Position numbers and translations under genes: made by a program. A stretch of DNA of 26,360 bases, from contig JAGDMX010000002.1 of NCBI GenBank assembly GCA_017860725.1, forward strand, positions 1-26,360, in the 5' to 3' direction. The stretch is from Chloroflexota bacterium (GTDB lineage: Bacteria; Chloroflexota; Anaerolineae; Anaerolineales; UBA4823). The notes under the pieces were generated by a model, which did not search any database, was not told the DNA's origin, and was given only the letters and a program-made list of their open reading frames with translations. Below, in pieces: positions 14,835-21,468 of this stretch; position 1 is the stretch's first letter, and each line of letters opens with the position of its first letter.

Positions 14835-16634
14835 TTACATATATTCCGGGGCATGAATACCCAACACCTTCAGTGAGTTGGCTAATGCGTAGCGCGTAGC
14901 AGCTACCAGCCGGGTGCGGAAGGTGCGCACCTCAGGCTCGGCTTTAAGCACAGGGCAGGCATTATAAAAATCGGTAAATGCGCGTGCCAGCTCGTAAGCA
15001 AGGTTTGTCAGGTGCAGTGGTTTGAACTCTGCGGCTGCACGCTGGATTTCTCCAGGCAAACGGCTGATCAAGTCAACCAGTTGGATTTCGGTGGGATGCA
15101 ATGAGAACCCTTCGGGAGATAGATTTTCGCTTAATTCCAACTGCTCACCTTCAGCCTCCAGCCGGCGAAGGATAGAGCAAGCCCGGACATGCGCATACTG
15201 CACGTAAGGAGCCGCCTGACCGTTGAAGTCCAGTGCGCTCTCCCAATCAAACGTAACGGTTTTGGTGTTATCGCGTGCCAGCATGGTATACCGCAGAGCG
15301 CCCAGAGCCACCGCATGCGATACCTCTTCTTTTTGGGCATTGGTCAGCTCCGGATTTTTCTCCTCTACAATCTGCATTGCCCTGCGCGTGGCTTCGCGGA
15401 TCAGATCTTCAAGCAAAACCACCGTACCATCCCGTGAGGAGATCACTACGTTGCCTGGAAGGTTTACAATTTCATACGCCAGGTGATAGCAATCCTTGGC
15501 CCAAGGATAGCCCATAATTTCCAACGTTTTGAAGATCTGCTGCATGTAAAATGCTTGCCGGACATCGATGACATAGATCGAGCGATCCAGGGCATAATCC
15601 TGGTTTTTCAAAATAGCAAGGTATAAATCCTTAGTGGCATATAGCGATGTGCCATCTGATCGCAGAACCACCAGCACGCGATATTTTTCTTTCTCCAGGC
15701 CGAGGAGATCATCCAAACGCACAATTACCGGTCCCTCGGGGCGCTCATCCACTGCGATCCCGCGGCCAATCAGATCATCCACCAATGTCTTGCCATGGTC
15801 TTCGACTTCGCTCTCGAAGTAGACGCGATCAAAGCGCACCCCTAGTTGCCGGTACATCTGCTCAAAGCCATCCAGGGACCACTGGCGACTTTTCACCCAC
15901 AGCTCAACGACTTCCGGGTCCCGGCGGTCCCAGCGGGCGAACAGATTGCGAACCTCCGACTCCAAGTCGGGATTCTGGCTCAACCGGCGATCCGCTTCAG
16001 CATACAAATCTCCCATCCAGCGGGTAATGTCATCTGGGGGTGGCGTCTCGCCAGCATGAAAGTTCATGTAGTTCCACAACCACTTAATCACATGCAAGCC
16101 AATATCGCCGGGATAGGTGGACCGGATTACTTCATAACCAGCACATTCCAGGATATTGCAGATTGCCGAGCCAAGAATCATATTGCGTAGATGACCTACA
16201 TGGAATGCCTTGTGGGTATTGGGCTGAGAATATTCCACCATCACTCGCTGGTGTTTCGAGGCACCACAGCCATAGCTGGAGCCTCCCTCCAGAACGGTGC
16301 TGATTACCTGGTGAGCATACACCAGCGGAGAAAAGTAGAGGTTCAGGTAGCCGCGGATCGCCTCAATGCGCCCAAAACCGGGTAAAGCAGTCAGGGTTTT
16401 GGCAGCACCCTCCGCGATTTCCTGAGCACGCTGCGGGACTGGAGTGCGCTTACCAGAGAGATCGGGAGTCTGGCGCGCTTCCTGAGCTGCCAGTTGAAAA
16501 AAGGAAGTTGAAATTCCCCATTCGCCGTTGAACGGAATCGGATTCCATTGGATGCCATCCAGATCAGGCAAACCTTCCCCTGCGAGGTACGCCCGAATCC
16601 TTGTTTCTGCTGCTTGCTGCTCGCGCTCGAACAT
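14835..16634 (-). CDS. argS: Arginyl-tRNA synthetase
   Basis: The product has 599 residues from ATG 16634 (GTG 16637 is also possible), a normal ArgS length. It is a class I synthetase with the N-terminal additional domain. The ATP-binding HIGH-type motif is in SQPNTHKAFHVGHLRN (about 136-150). ArgS-typical features are the lack of a strict KMSK and the SSRDGTVVLLEDLI region (about 400). The C-terminal DALR anticodon-binding domain ends in APEYM. It charges tRNA-Arg. A GGGG purine tract precedes the start. Confidence 0.97.
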   Translation of the reverse strand: MFEREQQAAETRIRAYLAGEGLPDLDGIQWNPIPFNGEWGISTSFFQLAAQEARQTPDLSGKRTPVPQRAQEIAEGAAKTLTALPGFGRIEAIRGYLNLYFSPLVYAHQVISTVLEGGSSYGCGASKHQRVMVEYSQPNTHKAFHVGHLRNMILGSAICNILECAGYEVIRSTYPGDIGLHVIKWLWNYMNFHAGETPPPDDITRWMGDLYAEADRRLSQNPDLESEVRNLFARWDRRDPEVVELWVKSRQWSLDGFEQMYRQLGVRFDRVYFESEVEDHGKTLVDDLIGRGIAVDERPEGPVIVRLDDLLGLEKEKYRVLVVLRSDGTSLYATKDLYLAILKNQDYALDRSIYVIDVRQAFYMQQIFKTLEIMGYPWAKDCYHLAYEIVNLPGNVVISSRDGTVVLLEDLIREATRRAMQIVEEKNPELTNAQKEEVSHAVALGALRYTMLARDNTKTVTFDWESALDFNGQAAPYVQYAHVRACSILRRLEAEGEQLELSENLSPEGFSLHPTEIQLVDLISRLPGEIQRAAAEFKPLHLTNLAYELARAFTDFYNACPVLKAEPEVRTFRTRLVAATRYALANSLKVLGIHAPEYM

Positions 16635-16672
16635 CACAACCCCAATCTGTGGAAAATTCTATACTGCCGAGG

Positions 16673-16678
16673 ATTATA
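16673..16678 (-). promoter_or_regulatory. Possible -10 box for argS
   Basis: A perfect TATAAT (16678-16673) lies directly after the rpsT terminator and about 39 bp before argS. The -35 region falls in the terminator hairpin and shows no good match, so support rests on the -10 box and its position. Confidence 0.35.
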
Positions 16679-16689
16679 ACAAAGGTACG

Positions 16690-16718
16690 AAAAAGCGGGA
16701 GCATGGATAGCTCCCGCT
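16690..16718 (-). terminator. Intrinsic terminator of rpsT
   Basis: On the minus strand AGCGGGAGC (16718-16710) pairs with GCTCCCGCT (16702-16694), then a TTTTT run. The loop is 7 nt. It lies 42 bp after the rpsT stop and separates rpsT from argS. Confidence 0.88.
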
Positions 16719-16760
16719 GGCGCAAGTTACGGTCGAAAATATAAATAATTAAAACGGTTA

Positions 16761-17039
16761 TTACGCAGCGGCTTGCTGATCCAGCTTAGCCAGATGCTTC
16801 ATTAAGCGGCTCTTGCGCCGGGCAGCATTGTTCTTGTGAATGATGCCTTTTTCAGCCGCCTTGTCCAGGGCACTGATGGCCTGCTGTACGGCTGCACGGG
16901 CTTCCTCTACCCCACCGTCACTGATCGCCAGACGGGCTTTTTTGACGTAAGTGCGGGCACCGCCAGCGAAATGACGATTCCGAATGCGGCGCTTCTCATT
17001 TTGCCGGTTGCGCTTGATTTGAGACTTGATATTTGCCAA
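16761..17039 (-). CDS. rpsT: 30S ribosomal protein S20 (bS20)
   Basis: The product has 92 residues, beginning (M)ANIKSQIKRNRQNEKRRIRN and containing GIIHKNNAARRKSRLMKHL, both diagnostic of S20. It binds 16S rRNA early in small-subunit assembly. The start codon is TTG 17039, with GGAGGA 6-7 nt upstream; no in-frame ATG would give the conserved N-terminus. Escherichia coli rpsT also starts with UUG, where it takes part in autoregulation. The gene is monocistronic, with its own promoter and terminator. Confidence 0.96.
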   Translation of the reverse strand: MANIKSQIKRNRQNEKRRIRNRHFAGGARTYVKKARLAISDGGVEEARAAVQQAISALDKAAEKGIIHKNNAARRKSRLMKHLAKLDQQAAA

Positions 17040-17083
17040 AATATTCCTCCAAAACTGCTTTCAATCCATAGTCGCGAAACGAG

Positions 17084-17112
17084 ATTTTACACGAGAGTCA
17101 AGATTTTGTCCA
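17084..17112 (-). promoter_or_regulatory. Promoter of rpsT
   Basis: TGGACA (17112-17107, 5 of 6 matches to TTGACA), 17-bp spacer, TAAAAT (17089-17084). The start point would be near 17077, giving a leader of about 38 nt that contains GGAGGA. A TTGACT also lies within the spacer but is too close to the -10 box to serve. Confidence 0.6.
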
Positions 17113-17189
17113 GCAATTTCCCGAGAATTTTCAAGAAACTCACTCATCTTACCTTCGGACAACAGATAGGACAATCACACGATACGCAT

Positions 17190-17273
17190 GTCATTGCGAG
17201 CGCAAGCGTTCTTCTTACGGCGTGGCAATCTCCAACTTGATGAGATTGCTTCGCAAAAACCGCTCGCAATGAC
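17190..17273. repeat. Palindromic dispersed-repeat-like element
   Basis: The 13-mer GTCATTGCGAGCG (17190-17202) is repeated in inverse orientation as CGCTCGCAATGAC (17261-17273). Inside, GCAATCTC (17225-17232) and GAGATTGC (17242-17249) form an inner inverted pair, so the whole 84 bp can fold into a long imperfect hairpin. CATTGCGAG...GCAATCTC blocks are known as dispersed intergenic repeats in several bacterial genomes, so this is probably one copy of a REP/MITE-like family. It sits between the divergent rpsT and riboflavin-transport promoters. Only one copy is in this window. Confidence 0.6.
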
Positions 17274-17323
17274 CACCTTCTCAGATATTGTCCGAATTAT
17301 TGTCTCAACCTGAGAATCACGTA

Positions 17324-17352
17324 TTGACCGTAAATAGTGGCCAAGATATAAT
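17324..17352 (+). promoter_or_regulatory. Promoter of the FMN-riboswitch operon
   Basis: TTGACC (17324-17329, 5 of 6), 17-bp spacer, perfect TATAAT (17347-17352). The start point would be near 17359. The first transcribed part contains a hairpin (CAAGCC 17371-17376 with GGCTTG 17396-17401, plus inner CACC/GGTG) that ends just before the riboswitch. Confidence 0.75.
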
Positions 17353-17404
17353 AAATGCGAACAACTTTATCAAGCCCACCGGCTAGCCTGGTGCTGGCTT
17401 GAGC

Positions 17405-17530
17405 AACCTTCGGGGCAGGGTGAGAGGGCAACCTCAATTCCCGATCGGTGGTAAAGCCCACGAGCGCAGTATCTGCGCATGATCCGGTGAAACTCCGGGG
17501 CCGACGGTATAGTCCGGATAAAAGAAGGTC
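17405..17530 (+). promoter_or_regulatory. FMN riboswitch (RFN element)
   Basis: The aptamer core is readily recognised. CTTCGGGGCAGGGTG starts at 17408. Further on come AATTCCCGATCGGTGGTAAA, GCCCACGAG, CCGGTGAAACTCCGGGGCC and GACGGTATAGTCCGGAT, and it closes with GAAGAAGGT. P1 is formed by ACCTT (17406-17410) and AAGGT (17525-17529). A GCGCAG/CTGCGC hairpin (about 17465-17479) is the variable stem. The RNA binds FMN; with the terminator at 17595-17626 it should switch off the downstream genes when FMN is plentiful. Confidence 0.96.
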
Positions 17531-17594
17531 ATTCTGTGTGGCTGTCCAGCGCGTCATCGCTGTTGGCGCGTCACCAGATTAGATGTACTGTATG

Positions 17595-17626
17595 CTGCCC
17601 CGGATTGTTAGTCTGGGGCAGTTTTT
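17595..17626 (+). terminator. Riboswitch-controlled intrinsic terminator
   Basis: CTGCCCC (17595-17601) pairs with GGGGCAG (17615-17621), extended inside by weaker pairs, followed by TTTTT. It lies 65 bp after the FMN aptamer and ends 6 bp before the first start codon, so it is the likely expression platform. Its 3' arm contains the only purine-rich stretch before ribX and could also hide the ribosome binding site. Confidence 0.88.
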
Positions 17627-17632
17627 GTTGCT

Positions 17633-18463
17633 ATGGATATGACCGGTTCGAAACATAAGAACAATTATCCGAGCCACCCATCTCGCATTCGGATCGGCGG
17701 TTTCTGGTGGATTGTGTTTTCGCTTGCGGCAGGGCTGGTTCTCTGGGAGCTAATCATTTGGCTGGCCAATCCCCCCGTGTTCCTTTTGCCTCCGCCGGGC
17801 CTGGTTGGGAGGCGCTTCTGGGAAGTCGCCAGCAATGGCATCCTACTGCGTCACATCTTCTATACTTTGATAGAAATTCTGGCAGGGATGGCTCTAGGTG
17901 TTTCGGCTGCATCGGCTATCGGATATCTGCTGGCTAAGTCCCCAACTGTCGAGCGTTTACTTTCCCCGTATGTTGTTGCCAGCCAGGCGATCCCCATTGT
18001 CGCCATCGCTCCCCTGCTGGTGATCTGGTTTGGTCCGGGACTGATCTCGAAAATATTGATCTGTGCGTTAATCGTGTTCTTCCCGGTTCTGATCAATACG
18101 ATTGTTGGTCTGCGAGGTGTCCCTGAGGATCTACATGACCTGATGCGCTCGTTACTGGCCACACCACAACAGACATTCTGGCTGCTGGAAGTACCTGCTG
18201 CTCTTCCGGTATTCCTGGGTGGGCTGCGGGTTGGCGCCACCCTGGCAGTAATTGGGGCTGTGGTCGGGGAATTTGTCGGCGCCGATCGAGGCCTGGGTTT
18301 TTTAGTGAATCTCGCCCGTGGCCAGTATGATACCGCCCTGGTTTTTGTTGCCATCCTAACCCTGGTTATCTTGGCATTGAGCATGTATGGCATCGTGGCG
18401 TTGTTAGAACGGCGGTTGCTGGCCTGGCAGCAGCGCAAAGAACAAGATATTCTTCAACAATAA
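17633..18463 (+). CDS. ribX: Riboflavin-type ABC transporter permease
   Basis: The product has 276 residues and about six hydrophobic helices. It is a BPD_transp_1-family inner-membrane permease, close in form to the SsuC/TauC/ThiX group. The cytoplasmic coupling region is around residues 165-185 (GVPEDLHDLMRSLLATPQQT), and GATLAVIGAVVGEFVGADRGLG is typical of the group. The FMN riboswitch immediately upstream and the NMT1/THI5-like binding protein downstream identify it as the RibX-type subunit of a flavin importer, a system known in Chloroflexus. A second in-frame ATG lies at 17639. Neither start has a clear ribosome binding site outside the terminator arm. Confidence 0.85.
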   Translation: MDMTGSKHKNNYPSHPSRIRIGGFWWIVFSLAAGLVLWELIIWLANPPVFLLPPPGLVGRRFWEVASNGILLRHIFYTLIEILAGMALGVSAASAIGYLLAKSPTVERLLSPYVVASQAIPIVAIAPLLVIWFGPGLISKILICALIVFFPVLINTIVGLRGVPEDLHDLMRSLLATPQQTFWLLEVPAALPVFLGGLRVGATLAVIGAVVGEFVGADRGLGFLVNLARGQYDTALVFVAILTLVILALSMYGIVALLERRLLAWQQRKEQDILQQ

Positions 18464-18481
18464 ATGAATAAGGACCTGAAA

Positions 18482-19474
18482 ATGAAACGCATAACTCTGG
18501 CAACCTTCATCACAGTTTTTATCCTGGTGGGTTGCAGCACTGCCACACCGCAGTCCACACCCGAAATTACCCCAACTGCACTGCAAAAAATACGCCTACC
18601 GATGGGCTTCCAGCCCAACATCCAATATGCGCCCTTCTATGTAGCCACGACCAAAGGCTATTTTCAGGAAGCGGGGCTCGATATCGAATTCGACTACCGA
18701 CCCGAAACAGACGGGGTAGCCCTGGTAGGAGCAGGCGAGCTACCTTTTGCGATCGTCTCGGGCGAGCAGGTGCTCCTGGCGCGTGCCCAGCAGATCCCAG
18801 TGGTATACGTTCTGGCATGGTGGCATGATTACCCTGTGGCAATCACCGCCAAGCAGATCCAGAATATTCAATCTCCGGCAGACCTAAGAGGCAAACGCAT
18901 CGGGCTGCCCGGATTATTTGGAGCCAGCTACATCGGGCTGCGCGCCTTGCTGGAGGCAGGTGGTCTCACCGAGCAAGATGTGACCCTCGACTCAATTGGC
19001 TACAACCAGGTCGAAGCGCTGACCAGCGACCAGGAAGATGCCGTCGTGATCTACGCCAACAACGAGCCAATCCAACTGGCTGCCCAGGGTTATGAACTCA
19101 ACACCCTGGCTGTCAAGGATTACGTGCAACTGGCATCCAACGGGATGATTACCAACGAGAACCTGATCGCCAATGATCCAGACCTGATTCGGCGGATGAA
19201 CCAGGCAATCTTGAAAGGTATAGCCGATACCATCGCCAACCCTGCCGAAGCCTATGAAATATCCAAAGCGTACGTCGTCGGCCTGGACCAACTCAATCCG
19301 GCGATCCAGATGGATATCCTCAACAGCTCGATTGGTTACTGGATAACAGAACAACCTGGCGTCTCCCAGCCGGCTGCCTGGGAAAATATGCAAAAGGTAC
19401 TGCTCGATACGGGTCTCCTGAATGAACCGCTGGACCTGACGAAAGCCTTCACGAACGAGTTTGTCAAGCCTTGA
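18482..19474 (+). CDS. ribY: Riboflavin-type ABC transporter substrate-binding lipoprotein
   Basis: The product has 330 residues from ATG 18482, preceded by AAGGA at 7 nt; ATG 18464, right after the ribX stop, is less likely. The lipoprotein signal FITVFILVGC has the lipobox Cys at about residue 18, so the protein is tethered outside the membrane. The mature part is an NMT1/THI5-like periplasmic-binding fold: LPMGFQPNIQYAPFYVATTK, GYFQEAGLDIEF, DLRGKRIGLPG. Proteins of this family bind thiamine-pyrimidine, sulfonate or flavin ligands; the FMN riboswitch points to riboflavin. It lies 18 bp after ribX. Confidence 0.87.
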   Translation: MKRITLATFITVFILVGCSTATPQSTPEITPTALQKIRLPMGFQPNIQYAPFYVATTKGYFQEAGLDIEFDYRPETDGVALVGAGELPFAIVSGEQVLLARAQQIPVVYVLAWWHDYPVAITAKQIQNIQSPADLRGKRIGLPGLFGASYIGLRALLEAGGLTEQDVTLDSIGYNQVEALTSDQEDAVVIYANNEPIQLAAQGYELNTLAVKDYVQLASNGMITNENLIANDPDLIRRMNQAILKGIADTIANPAEAYEISKAYVVGLDQLNPAIQMDILNSSIGYWITEQPGVSQPAAWENMQKVLLDTGLLNEPLDLTKAFTNEFVKP

Positions 19475-19489
19475 TCGGGCTGTAAAGAT

Positions 19490-20296
19490 ATGGCTGTAAG
19501 TCCACATATAGTTAATCCCAACCCCTCTATCCCGATCTTGCAGGTAAGCGAGCTATCGGCGGTATTTTCAAATGGGCAGCAGGGGTTGCAGGCCTTGGAT
19601 AGGGTGACTTTTTCTGTCTATACTGAAGAGTTTATCTGTGTACTGGGTCCATCCGGCAGTGGCAAGAGCACCTTGCTGCGTATCCTGGCGGGTTTACTAC
19701 CTTTGACAACCGGCGAGTTATTTTACTGTGGGCAGCCTTTGACTGGACCCCAAGGGGATATCGGGGTTGTCTTTCAAAAATCCAACTTGATGCCCTGGCG
19801 AACCGTGTTGGAAAACATCACATTACCGCTCGAGTTACGCCGCGTACCTCGTGCTGAGGCATTGAGGCAGGCACAGGAGATGGTAGAATTAGTCGGTTTA
19901 ACCGGATTTGAGACAACATTACCACGCGACTTGTCGGGAGGTATGGCCCAGCGAGTGGCAATTGCCAGAGCCCTGATTCACGATCCCAGGGTGCTTTTGC
20001 TGGATGAGCCTTTTGGTTCACTGGATGCTCTCACACGTGAACGCATGGGCTCCGAGTTACTACGCATCTGGCAACATCGACGCAAAACAGTCATCATGGT
20101 GACACACTCGATTTCTGAAGCACTGTTCCTGGCCGATCGGGTGTTAGTCCTCAGCCGTCGACCCGGCCAGCTGCGCCTGGATTTACCCGTAGACCTCCCC
20201 CGCCCACGACAGGAGCAGATGCGTTATACGCCGGCTTTTGGAGAACTGGCGCGGCAGCTACGGTCAACCATCGAGGATGCTACAGAAATCTTGTGA
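19490..20296 (+). CDS. ribZ: Riboflavin-type ABC transporter ATPase
   Basis: The product has 268 residues with all ABC motifs: Walker A GPSGSGKST (about 53-61), Q-loop VVFQKSNLMPW, signature LSGGMAQR (about 148-155), Walker B VLLLDEPFGSLDA (about 167-179) and switch His in VTHSISEA. It powers import through RibX and RibY. It starts 15 bp after ribY, with only a weak ribosome binding site, so translational coupling is likely. The symbol follows the RibXYZ naming and rests on operon context, as the ATPase alone resembles SsuB/TauB. Confidence 0.85.
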   Translation: MAVSPHIVNPNPSIPILQVSELSAVFSNGQQGLQALDRVTFSVYTEEFICVLGPSGSGKSTLLRILAGLLPLTTGELFYCGQPLTGPQGDIGVVFQKSNLMPWRTVLENITLPLELRRVPRAEALRQAQEMVELVGLTGFETTLPRDLSGGMAQRVAIARALIHDPRVLLLDEPFGSLDALTRERMGSELLRIWQHRRKTVIMVTHSISEALFLADRVLVLSRRPGQLRLDLPVDLPRPRQEQMRYTPAFGELARQLRSTIEDATEIL

Positions 20297-20310
20297 GGAG
20301 AAATGGTTTA

Positions 20311-21285
20311 ATGAAGAGAAGGATTGCCATCTTATTTACATTGTTGATCTCGACGCTGTTTCTACCATCCATGGCGTTTGGCCAACAAGGGTTGAAGCTG
20401 GCGCAGCTTGGAGTAGATTTATGGCCGGAATACGATCGCCCAGAAGTTTTGGTTATTTATCGAATTGGTTTACCGACCACAACCCCCCTGCCCGTAGAGC
20501 TAAGCCTGCGTATCCCAGCCTCCGCCGGCGCACCGAATGCAGTGGCTGCCCGTCAGCCAGATGGCACTTTAATTAGCCAAACCTATACAACCCAGACAGA
20601 CGGGGATTGGACCACATTAACTTTTACCGCCACAACACCCGTTTCCCAGGTCGAGTATTACGATCCACAGATCAATAAATCCGGATCGCAAAGGGAGTTT
20701 TCTTATACCTGGATGGGTGATTATCCGGTCGACGAATTCTCCGTCCAGGTTCAGCAGCCATTTGATGCCTATGAGATGACGATCTCACCGGATATGGGAC
20801 CAGGGGAACGCGGTCAAGATGGCCTCGTTTACTATACCGGTATCTACGGTGCCCTGGATGCCGGGCAAACCTTCGAGACAACGATTCAATATTCGAAGGA
20901 TAACGACAACCTGACCACCACGAGTCTTTCAGTTGATTCAATCGGTCCGATCGACGAAAGTGCCCAGGGTCGCTCGCGTGTGATGTCGCTCCTGCCTTGG
21001 ATTATTGGCGGCTTAGGATTGCTGCTGCTCGCCGGCGGTGCGCTTTGGTTTTGGCAGTCCGGGCGCAATAAAGCGGAGCAATCTCCCCGGCCGCGCCATA
21101 AGCCGGCTGCCCAGCGCCAGGCGGCTGCCGCTCGGACACCCGCTGAGCGAAGCCCCAGCGCTAATCCAACTCTGGGGGTAAATAACAGCAACCAGGAATT
21201 CGTCTACTGTTCTCAATGCGGGAAGCGTGCCGGCTCCAGCGATCGCTTCTGCCGGGCTTGCGGTACACCGCTCAGGCAAAGCTGA
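20311..21285 (+). CDS. Secreted single-TM zinc-ribbon protein of unknown function
   Basis: The product has 324 residues from ATG 20311, after AGGAG. GTG 20293 is an alternative start that overlaps the ribZ stop, but the ATG gives a clean signal peptide (MKRRIAILFTLLIST, cut near AFG-QQ). Residues about 25-220 are a beta-rich extracytoplasmic region. One membrane helix follows (about 231-248), then a Pro/Ala/Arg-rich linker. The end is a zinc ribbon with Cys300, Cys303, Cys314 and Cys317 (YCSQCG, FCRACG). With the signal peptide, the zinc ribbon would be cytoplasmic. It is 14 bp after ribZ and before the terminator, so it is probably in the FMN-controlled transcript. I recognise no named family, and its link to flavins is only contextual. 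Confidence 0.75.
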   Translation: MKRRIAILFTLLISTLFLPSMAFGQQGLKLAQLGVDLWPEYDRPEVLVIYRIGLPTTTPLPVELSLRIPASAGAPNAVAARQPDGTLISQTYTTQTDGDWTTLTFTATTPVSQVEYYDPQINKSGSQREFSYTWMGDYPVDEFSVQVQQPFDAYEMTISPDMGPGERGQDGLVYYTGIYGALDAGQTFETTIQYSKDNDNLTTTSLSVDSIGPIDESAQGRSRVMSLLPWIIGGLGLLLLAGGALWFWQSGRNKAEQSPRPRHKPAAQRQAAAARTPAERSPSANPTLGVNNSNQEFVYCSQCGKRAGSSDRFCRACGTPLRQS

Positions 21286-21403
21286 TCATCCGGATCGTGA
21301 TCTGACCGAGTGACCGTTCAATGGCACCATAAATAACGTGAAATCGGGATAAAAGGATTTTAAGTTTAACAAAACACGCCTTTATTCCTTACGCCCGAAC
21401 TGA

Positions 21404-21454
21404 AGTTAAAATAACACACCCCGAATATCGTGATCGGGGTGTGTTATTTTAACT
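21404..21454. terminator. Perfect 21-bp bidirectional terminator
   Basis: 21404-21424 and 21434-21454 are exact inverse complements with a 9-nt loop. The GC-rich core (CACACCCCGA) is flanked by A/T-runs on each side, so it can end transcripts in both directions. These are the plus-strand zinc-ribbon/rib operon and the minus-strand decahaem cytochrome gene, whose stop is 15 bp away. Confidence 0.92.
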
Positions 21455-21468
21455 AAAGGTGGTGAAAG

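Noticed and set aside
17190..17273. CRISPR or tRNA-like origin of the intergenic palindrome
   Set aside because: Only one inverted pair, no regularly spaced direct repeats, and no cloverleaf or conserved tRNA arms.
17297..17557. 86-residue minus-strand ORF
   Set aside because: It runs through the FMN riboswitch in antisense; the RNA structure explains the sequence.
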